DNA from: Anaeramoeba flamelloides
Taxonomy: Eukaryota > Metamonada > Anaeramoebidae
Assembly: GCA_027625915.1 (NCBI GenBank)
Contig: JANTQA010000023.1
Location: 8,122,001-8,186,000, forward strand
Direction of reading: 5' to 3'
DNA length: 64,000 nucleotides
This document shows, piece after piece, positions 37,148-50,400 of the stretch. The notes beneath the pieces are model-generated. The model was not told the DNA's origin and searched no databases. It saw only the letters and a list, made by a program, of their open reading frames with translations. Position numbers and translations under genes: made by a program. The stretch's first letter is position 1, and every line of letters starts with the position of its first letter.

Positions 37148-38878
37148 TAAAGAATATATGGAATAGGGTTGAAGTTGAAAAAATGATTAATTAGTATTTT
37201 TTTTTTATTTTACGAGTAATTAAGGACTATTTTTTCGAAGGTGAAAACAGTGAAATTGTTGATAAAAAAACTTTAAAAGAGATTGTAGTCAAGTTTTATT
37301 TACTTACTGAGAATATCTCCAATAAAAAATTGAAATTATCACATTTTATCCATTCTTGAGATATGCCAAAATTTGATTTTACAATTTAAAAATTTTCCAT
37401 TTCAAATCTATAAAAACACAAAAATATTTCCTATAAGCTGTTATAAATATTTTTTTCAGTTACTTCTACAAGTTTGAATTGTTTTTTAATTTGAACTTAT
37501 TTTGAAAATGACTTTAAAGTTGTTTTTTTTTAAAATTTATTTCAACAATCTATTTTTTGATATTTATGTGTTTTTATCTTGAACTAGGTATTTTTTTTTG
37601 TTCAATTACTTTTGAAAGAAATTCCTTTCTAAATAGTGAAAGTAAAAAAAAAAAAATATAACCAAAAATTTTCGGAGGTGAAATTTTAATCCTTAAAGGA
37701 GTAGTATTATTTCAAAAATAAAATGTAGTCTAGTCAAGATCTTGAAAAAAATTTTGAAATTTGTGTTTTGACTTGTGAAATGGAAGAGTAAACCTCATCG
37801 AAAAAAATTATTGATTTGAGTCTCCTTTTTGAAATTCAAAAAACACATGTTTCTAATATAAAACTAAAAAAAGAAAAAGATTCTTTTAATAAAAAATGAA
37901 GCTAATTCTTGAAAATATTGGATAAGGTATTCTTCTTTTGTGTTTTTAAAGTCTTGATTTTAGAGGGAAAATTTTTGATTTTGTTATTATTTTTAATAAT
38001 CAAGATTTCAATATAAATCTCAGTCAATAAAACTCATAGAAGTATGGGTGATTCAAGAAAATCGAAATTTTCATAAAATGCTTACCAAATTTTATAGATA
38101 AAATTTAAAGATCTATTCAGCAAAAAAAATATTTATTCTTTATTGATTTAAAAAAGTTGTTTTCTGGTTTTCAAAAATGAAAAAAAAAAAAATAAAGTAA
38201 AATTTTTTTCAATAAATTGTCCGGTATTATTCAGTAGGATCCTGATAACAATTTAAATCTTGCTAGTCTGAAAACACTCGATTTTGAAATTTTATGGCTA
38301 AAATTATCTTTATTTCTCAAATATCATTAAGAAAATTTTATTATATTTTATTGAATTTCATTTACGAACAAAAACAAAATTTCTTGGTAAATTTTGTAAA
38401 TGACTTAAAATTTCAATATTTATCACTACTCTTCTGAAATTTATACCAATATCTTTCAATAATTTGAATATTTTTTTTTTTTTTTTTTTTTTGGTTAACC
38501 AAAAGTATTATCTTGAAAATGAAGAAAAATCTTTATATTAATATTTCTAGTAACAAAAAAAAACTTTTAATTGTATTATAATGAAAAAAGTAATAAAAAG
38601 TATAAAAAATTTCAAATAATATAAGATATAAAATTTATTTAAATATTTTCTTTTTCAAAAAAATCTAAAAAACAAAATTAATCTTTTTTCCTGAAATATA
38701 TTTTTTTTTTTGGGTTTCTTAGTTGTTCAGAATTATTTGAAACTTCAATTCTACAAAATTTGTCTGTTGAGAATATCACCATTAAAATATTTACAAAATT
38801 TACCTGTTTTGGTCAAGGACTGATCCCTATAGGTCATTTTTTTATAAATATTTTTCGATGAATAGCTAAACTATTTTT
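37148..38878. other. Upstream region of the eL39 gene
   Basis: Contains the presumed eL39 promoter and 5' UTR just upstream of 37147. The rest is AT-rich with long T and A runs, for example 38471-38492. No gene or recognised repeat was seen. Confidence 0.5.
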
Positions 38879-39555
38879 CAGTCAAAGGGGCCGAGTTATA
38901 ATGGTTGAATTAAATATTTTTAAAGGGTTTGTATAGATATTTTTCGAAAATTTTTATTTTGGAAGTTATCAAAATTTAAATCATTTTTTCACATTTTTAC
39001 ACATTATTGTTTTTTTTCACTTTTTTGATAAAACCTAATTCAGTTTGAATTGTTTTTAATGGAAGATCAATATTCTTTTGGTAAAAATGTGTTATTCTTG
39101 GATTATTGAAACCACGTGTATGATTTTTGAGAAATAATATTGATTTCTATTGGAATTCTATTCGATTTTTGATCCTGATATTTGTTTAATAAATGTAAAA
39201 AATTTTCAATTCATTTTCATTTCCTTTTTCAAATAGAGATCAAAAATACCAAAAGACCATGTTTGGGGACTTTATTTTTAAAAGAAAAGTATGGAAAATG
39301 AAGTGAAAATTATTTCCTATTTATTATTCAAATACCAGTAGAAGTTCAAAACCAACATTTCTGTTTTTCTCAATCGGACCAGAAGAATTTGAGTTTTTAA
39401 ATTTTTAAGAAAATTTATTGATTAATTAGTTTTATTTCAGACATATATCAACATTTCTTTGATTGGTGTTATTCTGCTTATTTCTGGTTTTTTCTTCAAA
39501 GGTCACTTATATAAAATAATTGATATTTGAAAAAAATATTGGTCACCTTTGACTG
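38879..39555. mobile_element. Non-autonomous DNA element E (copy A) carrying a nested insertion
   Basis: Terminal inverted repeats are CAGTCAAAGGGGCC on the left and GGTCACCTTTGACTG on the right. The body matches 62679-63188, sharing AATAATATTGATTTCTATTG and TGTTTTTCTCAATCG-type blocks. Copy A is 164 bp longer because another element sits at 39175-39338. There is no transposase frame. Confidence 0.75.
39175..39338. mobile_element. Nested TIR element inside element E
   Basis: Left end CTGATATTTGTTTAATAAAT, right end the complement type TTTATTATTCAAATACCAG followed by TA. The same ends bound the element at 45579-45998. The copy of E at 62679-63188 lacks this block and so shows the empty site. 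Confidence 0.75.
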
Positions 39556-40759
39556 AAACAGAGTTTATTTAAAAATTTTTTTATTTGTTTTGAGTTTTTT
39601 AACTTGGAAATTTAGAAATTTCTTTTTGAATTTCTTCAGAATGAAAATATTTTTTGAGTCGTGAATAGAAAATACCAGAATATCCATACGTCCACGTAGT
39701 TGGAGATGAACCCATAATTCCATTTATCTCACTATTTTTCTACATTTTGAGACAATTTAACAAAAAAAAACGCCATTTTCATTATCATTAACCAATTATA
39801 AGATCAATAATGATTCTCTCGTTTAAATCATATCAAACTTATTAATCTTTATTGATTTTTAATTTATTTTTGATTAATTGGTCAAAGAAATTTCATAATT
39901 TTATCTCAGAGTATAGAAATGTAATAACTTAAACAATAAAAATAATTGGAAAGTAATTCAATTTAAGAAAAAATAAAATATCAATGTTTTTGTTTTTTTG
40001 TGATGTTAATTAAAAAATCTATTTTTAGATCCACAAATTTTCTAAAAATTTCAAACAACACACAAAACAATTGAAAATTGATTTTGTATACATTTACTTT
40101 GTCTCACTTTCCACTTTATATTCAAATATATTTAAACAATTACTCTAAACTTGATAATATTTTAAAAGGTGGTGGGATATGAGTGAAATAAACAGAATTT
40201 TGGTTTTTTTGATCCTTTTCAAGAAAAATTTTGAATTTGGGCGTTAAGAATTTTTTTATGAAATTACGATCAATTTTCAAAAAAAAAACCTAAAATTTTA
40301 ATTTAAACTTATCTCTTTACCCAAAATTCATTTAAGTTTTTAAATGTGCCGTTAATGATAATTGTAATAACCAAGAACATAAAACCAGGATATCATATAA
40401 CCTTTGCATCCTAAATTTTTCTTTTTTTATCCAAACCGAAAAAAGTACCAAAGAAAATGATCTTATTTCTTCAATAATTACTACATTCTTTCTTTCGGAT
40501 AAATTGTAAACTTTTGTTTTAAATTTATTTTTGTTATCAAAATAGAATACCCATATAACTAATTTATAAAATTGTATTCTTTTAAGATGGAATTTTATTC
40601 TTCAATTTCTATTTTTTTGTAAATTTCTTTCGGTTTTTCGAAATAAATCCACAATATATTTGATTTTGAGTCAAATAGTTGATTTTTATGATTTATTAGT
40701 ATTTTACTTTCTTTCCAAATTCTTGAATAATTATATAAAAACTCCTATAAAAAATACTA

Positions 40760-40954
40760 CAGTCAGTTACACTTTTAAGGTACAAACTTTCAACGAAATT
40801 TAGAGCACAAAAAAATCTCAAATTAAGGCACAAAATTTGAAATTTTTTTTTTACAATTTATTTTACTAGAATCTGAATATTGTGCCTTTTTTTGAGATTT
40901 TTTGTGTACCTTAAATTTCGTTGCAAGTTTGTGCCTTAAATGTGGAACTGGCTG
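40760..40954. repeat. TA-flanked palindromic MITE, copy 4
   Basis: 195 bp between TA dinucleotides. Starts CAGTCAGTTACACTTTTAAG and ends GTGGAACTGGCTG. The arms share AGGCACAAAATTTG and its complement with copies 1 and 3. It lies downstream of the SIN3 gene. The surrounding 39556-41407 is otherwise AT-rich without recognised genes. Confidence 0.9.
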
Positions 40955-41407
40955 TAACTAGCTTGAAGAAATTTTCTATTGATTACTTTAATTATTGAAT
41001 TGATGCTGATTTAACACTCAGATAAAGTTTATATTACATACAATAGTTTAGAAATTAGAACTGAATAATGAAAACGAAACAAATATTATAAAATTTATAT
41101 TGTATAATAAACCGTCTCATTTGAAAAATCTTTTTATTTAATAAAAATAATAGAATCAGAACTAGAATAAACAGAATAATTAAAATTCAATTAGTTTGCA
41201 AAAAATAAATATATTAAAATTAAAAAAAAAAAAAAAAAAGTCTTTATTAATTTGATATATCTATAATTTATAACGTTCATTCTTAAAAAAAAAAAAAAAA
41301 AACCACATAAAAGGTTATAATTTGGTAGAATAGGGTATATTTATATTCAAATTATTATATACATTTAAATACTGACGAATAAATATCAAATATACAAATA
41401 AGTATTA

Positions 41408-44400
41408 TTATTTTCTATTTTTCTTTCGAAATATAAAATCTTCTGAACTTTGAATGTAATGAAATTGGTTATTTTTTTCATCAAATATGAACCCAAGATT
41501 ATTTTTTATAAATACGTTTTGAAGAACAGTTGCTAAAATTTCAATCTGGTTAATTTGTAAAATGCGTCTTTGGGGGTTTAATTTTGATTTTTTGGAATTA
41601 ACGAAAGAATTCGAATTAAGTGTTTTCTTCTTAAGATTTTGGAAATTGATTGTTGTTAAAGTTTTGATACATTGATCAATAGTTTTTTTTTTTTTTTTTT
41701 TAATAATCGAATTAATATTTTTTATCAAGGATTTTTTATTTCTTAATAAAAAAATTGGATTTGGATCCATAATTTTTTTATTAAATTGAAAATAATTAAT
41801 ATTATAATTTAATTGGTTGATTTTTGCATGGAAATATTTTTGATAAAGCTTTTCAATTTCTTTTAATTCTTGTTTTTCAAACGCATAACCCGAAAAATTA
41901 ATGTTAAAATCTCTATTTAAAATTGGGTTAACATCAATTTTATTGCTCTGCTTCTTCTTATTATTTGTTTCGATTTCTTTTTTAGTATCAAAATCATCAC
42001 CGTCACCATTATTATTATTAAAAGACCTAGATATTACAAATCTATACATATCATTAAACCTCTCAAAAAAATACCCAATATTTATTAAATATTTAGTTTC
42101 ATCATATTTGGTATTGCCTTTAAAAAAATTATCCTTTTCAAACAAATATAAATCAACAAAAACCCAATTATTTTCTTCTAAAATAATTTCTTCACAGATA
42201 TCAATTATCCTGCGTACAAGTTTATCTAATTGGTTGAAATGAATGAAATAATTATCAAAAATTTGTTTGCATAATTTATGATAAAAATCCTTTGGAATCT
42301 TTCCAACTAGATATTGTTGAAAAGCCTTTTCAAAAATCTTAAATAAATTATCTTTTGTTTTTAAATCAAAAAATTTTGAGCATTGTTGAAGAAAAGAATT
42401 GGTTTCAATTTTATTTTTATCTTTTGTTATTTGAATTGCGAATTCAATTCTTTTCACTAATTGGAAAAAGAGTCTAAACAAGACATAAAAAGTTGAATTC
42501 CCATAGAATATTTTTTCTTTATTTTTATTTTTTTCTTGAATAATATTATTTATTACTAAATCCATTTTACTTTGATCAGGTTTAATATTTATTACTTTGC
42601 CTCCCCATATATTAAAAATTGACTCTAAAAACACCTTAATTAAAATAAATAATCTTCTTTTTATCATTTTCCAGTCTTTTTTTGACAAGGGTTTATTATT
42701 ATTATTATTATTATTATTGACCTGATTATTGACATTATTATCTGCAACACTAGCATGATCATTATTATTATCAATTTTGATTCCCTTTTCATTTTTATTT
42801 ATAATTTTTTTTTTAAAATTAAACTGAAATTTTTTATTGGATATTATTGTGTTTAAAAACTTTAAGATAATGGATATAATATTTGAATCAATCAAAGATT
42901 TTTCCAATCCATAACAATTTCTTTGATTGATTTTGCTTTGATATGATCTTTCGTTTAAAAAAAATTGTTTTGTTCTCGTGGTATTAATCAATTCTTGTAA
43001 TTTTTTGGATTGTATTTCGCAAAGGCTTTCATGATTGAGAATGGATACTTTAACAAATAATAGTTCCATACTTTTTTGAAGATGCAACAATTCTTCCACT
43101 TTTTTCTTAAATCTTTTTAATAATATCACAATTGTTACAATTGGTTGTTGCACTAAAGCTTTTAGAATAAAGGAAGTATGCTTAAAATACAATTCTTTTA
43201 TTGTTAAACAGAATAAAGCATCATTTAATAAAATATTAATTTTATTTGATATTATATTGTCTTTATTTAATACATTTTTGTTAAGATTTCCCTTTAATTC
43301 TTTATCTAATTCTATTAAAATTGTTAAAGTTCGATTATATTTTGAAATCAAAAGATCAAATTCAAATCTTTGTTCATCTAAGATATGTTGTTTAAATTCA
43401 AATTCAGTATAATCATTTTCATAGTTTGTCAATTTCCTATTGCCAAAATTTGTTTTCAGTAGGTATTTATGATTTAAAATTTTTGATACGGTATTTTTTG
43501 CATTTTTTTCAAATAATTTTTCCTTTGATTTATAAAAGTTGAAATATAAAGAATAAATAAATCATTATTATTAGTGTTTTTGGCGATTATAAGAAAGTAA
43601 GTATACTCTTTTGAAATGTAATTTGTTTTTTACTTTAAATATTTTTTTAAAAAAAAGTAAAGATCTTGAAAAAAAAAAAACAATTTTTTTCTTTTGTTAA
43701 CAAAAAGAATAATTGAACAATAAACAAATAAAAGATTTGAAACGTATTGCTGGGAGTACAAACAAAAAGATTGTTTGTTTTTGTAAATTAATTCAAATTT
43801 CGATAATTGAAACTATCTTTTTCAAATAATTTTTGTTTATCATGTTACTTGTTAAAAATGCGAGAAAATTTCTTTAAATATTTTTTTTAAAAAAAGTAAA
43901 GATCTTGCAAAAAAAAAAAAAATTTTTTTTTTTCACAAAAAGAATAATTGAACCATAAACAAATAAAAGGTTTGAAACGTATTGTTGGGAGTGCAAACGA
44001 AAAGATTGTGTTTTTTTGTAAATTAATTCAAACTTTGATAATTGAAACTATCTTTTACAAATAATTTTTGTTTATAATGTTAGTTGTTAAAAATGCGAGA
44101 AAATTTCTTTAAAATAATTCATATTTTATACAATTTTCGTCTTTGTAATCAACTTTTAATTGATATTATGATATTTAACTTTGAAAGTATGAGTAACTTG
44201 AAAATAAAAATAAAAATGCAAAGTCAAAAAATATCAAGAGTCAAAAGCAAATCAGATAAAAAAGAAATGACAACAATTAAACAACGATCCCCAGATGTAC
44301 TTTCATGATCAATTTTCAAATTAAATTAAATTAAATTAACTAAAAACTATTATGTTTGTGATTTTGTGTGTTCTTGATTTAAGGATAGCATATTTTTTTT

Positions 44401-47400
44401 TTTTACTATTTACCAATTGCTTCTTATAACTCCTTCAGAGCGTTTAAAAATTTTTTTTTTCTTTTTCTAGTCAATTTTTTGTTTTTTTTGATTAAATATA
44501 AAAAAAAAATGAGGAGTGTCTTTCCTGTGAATGATGGTGAAATATATAATTTTACGCTTAAATTTTTGAAAGGGAATTTAAGTATAAGCACATATAAAGA
44601 GTGTAATTTATACGACTTCAGTAGTAATAATAACAAATTAACCTTTTTTTAAAATTTAAAAAATCGAAAATACAGTAGTTTTAAAAAAGTGAGGGCTATT
44701 TAGTTCTAAGGTTTATAATTCCTGAAGAATTAAAAAATATTATCTTGTGTCAGATTTGGAGGCCATGTTATTTTGGTCCTTAGCCGATCGATCTTCAACT
44801 TCAAATGGATTTCAATAGTTGTTCAAAAAGGCAGTTTTTTTTAATGAATTTGGTTTTCTACTGAAATCCGAATTGAAGAGTGTAAGACAAATAGAATGAT
44901 AAGTTGTTTCAGAATGAATTTTTGTTTTTAGGCTGTCGATTGAATTATTTCATTTCCTTTTTTGTCAATTCAACCAAAAAAAAAAAATAATTTTCTTAAA
45001 GGAAACAAATAAAACCAAGCCAAAATTATAATTTCAATGAACAACCCAAAAATTAATTTTTTTTTAATTAATTTAACTTCCAATACATTATTGTGACACT
45101 CTAATTTAGGATTTTCAAAAAAAAAAAAATAAATTGACAAAAACTAACTTTTTGAACAACTATTGAAATCCATTTGAAGTTGAAGATCGATCGGCTAAGG
45201 ACCAAAATAACATGGCCTCCAAACCTGACACAAGATAATATTTTTTAATTCTTCAGGAATTGTAAACCTTATAAATTGTGGCAAAAACCACATAAAAGGG
45301 TGAACCAGACAATTGTAGCAATATTTTTTTAAAATCTTTATTCCTCACTTTTTTAAAAACAACTATGAATTAAGGAATTGATAAATAATGATAATAATAA
45401 TAATTTGCTATCACACTTGGATCGTGGATTTAATAAAGATTAAATAAAAATGATTTTAAAAATTTTTTTAGAGATTATACTTTTATGTTATAATGTCAAT
45501 TGTCAATTTATATTTGAAAAAGTTAAAGATCATTTATTTGCTTTGATTCCATCATTTAAAATTGTCTTCCGTTTTGTACTGTTATTTGAATTATAAATGG
45601 GGCTAAAATTTCACTTCATTTTCATATTTTTCAATTCAAAATTCTTCTGTTAAGGGACTAGTCTCTATTAAATTTTTTTACCAAAATTTAATAGAGATTG
45701 AGAAAATTTTTACCAATTACTTTGATTTGAAAACCCTTGTTTATTTTCATATTAAACATATTTCTAGATAAGGAATTCTTATTTTGAAATTGGTCAAAAA
45801 AAAAATAATAGAGACTAGTCCCTTAAGGATGCTTAGTTTACTCAAAGTTCCAAATGTATACAATAAAAAATTCACCATCAAATAAAATGATCCGACAAAT
45901 TACAATCTATTTGTGGAATTTCATTTCTAAAAGATAAAAAGGATAATGTAAATGAAAATATGGCGAAATTTTTTTCCCATTTATTATTCAAATTACAGTA
46001 TTGTGTTTATTAAATAACGATTATTGAATTTTCTTTTATACCTCTCACTTTAATGAAAAACGTATTTTTTTCTCTCCCTTATATGTACATTTTTTATAAA
46101 GAGATAATTTTTCTTTAAAATAATCGAATGTTGCTGGTTCAACAAAAATCATGCCATTAGAAAAAAAAATATTAAAGAAGGGATTAATTAATAAATTTAC
46201 TTCATTTGTTTGATGTATTTCATCGGACAAGACACTATAAGAAGAATTTAAATGGTGGTATGGTACGAAACGGTCTTCTTGAGGACAATTAAATGTGGTA
46301 TCAATTAACATTGTGTTAAATTTTATTAGCTTTAGTAGCCGAATAAATTGATTTAAATATTTCTGGTGTTTATCTTTTCTAAATAAACTAGAAACTAATA
46401 CAATTGTCTCGTTTTTTGTAATAATACCTTTTAGAAATAAATTGAGAATTTTGAGAAAAGATATAAAATGTTTTTGAGAAACCTTTGTGAATAATTTCTC
46501 GAAAAAATTAAATGCCTTATTTTTTTCTTCCTTTATCTTTTCTTTTTCTTTTTCTTTTTCTTTTTCTTTGCCTTTTTCTTTTTCCTTTTCTTTTTCTTTT
46601 TCTTTTTCTTTAATGAAATGTTTGTTTGTTTTTCTTTTTTTTGAAGGGTAAAATTGTCCGTCTCTTGTTTGAAAAGATATTTGATCATTTGTCAATTGCC
46701 TTCGTCGGTTGTTTGTTGCCACATTTCCTTTTCTAATAACATAAGGAAATGCTAAAAATTCACTTTCTAAATTCATTTGTTCTTGTTTTGATAAAGTTCT
46801 GTGATGATTTAATAAGATCTTATTTGTTGTTTTGTTGTTTTCTTTTTCTTTTTGTTTAACTTCTTCTTTGTTTTCTGTTTCTCGATCGAATTGTTTGATG
46901 AATAATTTTTCTTTATTTTGATTCTTAGAATTTGTTCTTTTTAATCTTCTATTTTCAAATACAAAACCAGAATTTTCTGGCAGAAATTGTAAAAATCCTT
47001 GAATTAATTCTGGAGTGTCACTAAAAAGTGTAGATACTTGTTCACAAATCTTTTTTTACATTATTATAAAAGAAAAAAAAACACAAGAAAATAATTCCAA
47101 AAAGGAAAAAAGAAAAAATGAAAAAGAGTTGAACATAATCAAATATAGATTTAAAATCATAACACCAAAGGAATAAACTTCAATTTTCTTTTTTAAGGGA
47201 TTATTTACTATCTGTTTTTTTTTGAACCAATTTCTAAATAAGGATTCCTTATCTAGAAATATGTTTAATATTGAAAATAAACAGGGTTATTCAAATCTAA
47301 GTAATTTGCAAAAAATTTTCTCAATATTAAATTTAGGTAAAAAAATTTAATAGAAATTAGTCCCTTAATGATTTTTATTTCGAAACATTATCTTTTATTA

Positions 47401-50400
47401 TTTAAGGAGGATATTTCAAAAGTGTTCTTCAGATATATTAAAAATAAAGGTTTTAATTTGGTTATGGTGTTTGTGATCTTTTATGAAAAGATAAAAATTA
47501 ACTAATGGATTAAAATATATTTTTTTTTGATTTTTTTTGTTTTTATTATAAATACCCATTAACCACAAAATAGTATTATAGAGTACCCCATCCTGAAAAA
47601 TATTTTTCAAAAAAAAATTAAACATTTGCTAATTTTTCACTTTTTGATAGCTTCACTTATAATAAACACTATTGGTTATTAAAGACATTGAATCAAAAAT
47701 TATTTTTTGATATTTAACAATTTAAGTTGGAAAATCCCATTTTCAAGTTACTATTAAGATTTTTTTTAATTTTATAGTAAAAAATTTGAATATTTTTTTT
47801 TCACACTAAGGGGTTATAATTGTATTTGGAATTTAATCAATATCCTTCAAACGGATAACCAATTATTTTGACTATTATGGAATTACTTATTGATATAAAT
47901 CGAAAAAAATATCTTTTATTTGATTTTGCATTAGGTTTTTTTTAATTTTTGAAATGAACAGAAAATTTAAATAAATTTTCGGTTTATTTCAAAAAGTAAA
48001 AAAAACCTAGGACACTTTTTGTTATGTTTTTGTTAATTTTTAAAATTAAAAAAAAGCTAGTCACTTGACGGCACTCTACGGACACTTTCTTTGGGTTTTT
48101 TTAATCCTTGTATTAAACAGAAAATTAAATAAATTTTCAGCCTATTTCAGAAAGTAAAAAAAAAAAAACACCGTTAACTTTTCCAGAATTTAAAAGAATT
48201 GAGTAACATCTATGATTTTTCTCCATTCTTTTGAATTCTGGAAAAACACTGTTAGCTTTTCTTGAGTTTTCTGTTTATTTGTGAAGTTCTCTAGGTTTTT
48301 TTGAGGTTTTCTATTTTATTTCGAAAATCAATAGATTTTCGAAATAAAATAGAAAACCTCAAAAAAACCTAACGAAAATCGATAGATTTAACGAATAAAA
48401 CAGAAAACCTCAAGAAAACCTAAGCACTTTACGGTACTCTACGGACACTTTCGTTAGGTTTTCCAAAATTCAAAAGAATGGAGTTAAATCAAAGATTTTA
48501 CTCAATTCTTTTTAATTATGGAAAAGTTAACAACAAAAAATATTTAAAATGGCTAGGCTCAACTTCAATTCTAAAATTACGAGACTTCAAAATTTATCTA
48601 AAAAGGTCTTCATGTGTTTATGAGAATATAGCTTAAATTAAAATTCTGATACTTATGGAAAAATAATTCTAATCTGGAAATTATAGAAGATATTGTGCAT
48701 TTTCTCTGGGACTGCCTATTATATAGAAAAAATCGAAAATTTTGGATTAAAAAATAAGTCCAAAAAAACAAAAATAATAAGTATAGTAGGGAAAAAAATC
48801 CCTGACAAGATTTTTAATTGTGAGTATTAGTAAAATTTTTGTCTAATTTCAATCAAATCCTTATTATAAATAACCAATTTTTTTATGAGATTAGTAATAA
48901 ACCTACCTAAAGTCCATCAAAGTAAGGTATCTCTAGAATATTCGAGTAATTGTTTGATAGCATAAGTTGATCAACTTTTTTTGATAAACAATCATGTTTT
49001 ATTGAGGTTTACTAGAGTTTGGAAAATGATAATTTTTCTTCTTGTTTTTTGATTGATTGAATGGTGTTTTGAACAAGTGTGATTTCATCAATCGTCATTC
49101 TAATAAGTGGGGGAGTTATAATTGAAAAAGTTCGATTCTTAAAAAAAGGAATTTGATTGTAAATAAATGAAATTACACAATAATTTTCCTAAACTTTACA
49201 ATTAAAAATCTTGTCCGGGATTTTTTTCATGTCCGGTATTTTTTTCACTGCTCTAATTAAAAAATAATATTTGTGATATTATTCGAAACAAAGACTCATT
49301 TCAATTAGTGATTTTATCATTAGTTAATGATAAAGAAATTTATTTTTGACTCTTTATTGAAATTTCTAAATAAAAATTTAAAAATTAGGGAAGTGCCGTC
49401 AAGTGCTTAATAGTTCTGTAGAGTTTATGTCTTTACCAGAATTAAAAATAATAGAAAAAAATCTCTGATTTGATTCAATTCTTATAAATTCTGGAAAAGA
49501 CAACTACATTTTTTTTATTTGTGAAATAAAAAGAAATTTTCAGAAATTTTCTTTTAATTTCTAAAATTAAAATAAAACCTAACGGCTGTAAGAGGAAATT
49601 AATTTCCTCCCTTCAAAATAAAAAAAAATAAAGTATTTTATTTTTAATACATTTTTTCAAAAAATTTCAAATTTAAATTGTATACTTTTGGAAATTTTAT
49701 ATTAGAATTTTTCTTTAAAGTGATTTAAATTCATGAGAGTCAAACACCTTTCCCAAATTGGAATCTATTCAAAGACTTGAAATTGATCTAAGAAATAATT
49801 TTGATTGTTAATTTTAATATTCTAAATCAGATTTTCATTTAGTTTCTCATTTGATTTTTCAAATTGCTGATTTTTTTCGTTTCTACATTTATAAAGGGGT
49901 TAAAATTGATAGATTTAAAATATTTAATCAAGATCTCAAAATAGAACAGTTAGCTGGTTACTAGGTAATTTATATATTTATCTGTAAAGTTTTGATTCAA
50001 TTTTTGAATTTTTACTAAAATTTTCACATGATCAAAACATTTAATTTAATAGTTTTTAGAAAATTTTTCGGTTTTTTGTTTTTGGTTGAAACTTAATAAT
50101 AAGAAAAAAAATTATGAAATTTTTTGGTTAAGGATTATAAACAGAATAACAGTTTGAAAAGTATAAAATTACTTACTTGGTTCAAGTTGGCTTCTTTCTT
50201 TTGATAACGATATAAGATACCTAAAAATTTTTTGAAATTCTTAGATCGAAGATGTAATTGTTTTTTTATTTGTAGATAATAGTCAATGATCTGATTGCCT
50301 ATAAGAGTGATTTCACCACTGTTGTTTTGAACAAATTTCCAGTTATTAGGAAGATATTTGTTAAATTTCATTATTAACTTTGGCTTTTCTTGAAAGATTG

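Larger units (their letters stand above)
43437..46048 (-). other. Third intron of SIN3, rich in inserted elements
   Basis: A 2612-bp intron with GTGAGA donor and CAATAG acceptor. It holds a two-unit tandem duplication (43630-44113), a LINE tail on + (44515-44640), a TIR element (44673-45363), and a TA-flanked element (45579-45998) that itself contains a TTAA-flanked MITE (45650-45826). About half of it is recognisable repeat. Confidence 0.85.
47050..50176 (-). other. Second intron of SIN3, rich in repeats
   Basis: A 3127-bp intron between PAH2-coding halves, with GTAAGT donor and AAAAAAAG acceptor. Contents in + order: TTAA MITE copy 2 (47193-47368), module C (47625-47890), hairpin array (47930-48535), LINE tail broken by a DNA element (48545-49375), and a second hairpin block (49387-49600). 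Confidence 0.85.

Noticed and set aside
44084-44308. 74-codon frame on + within a SIN3 intron, ending in a Lys/Ser-rich stretch
   Set aside because: The first third lies in the tandem duplication, there is no homology and no partner exon. The last 30 codons are a little better in composition but not enough to call a gene.
47930-48535. Regularly spaced repeats resembling a CRISPR array
   Set aside because: The units are inverted stems of unequal length and order, not direct repeats with unique spacers, and the genome is eukaryotic.
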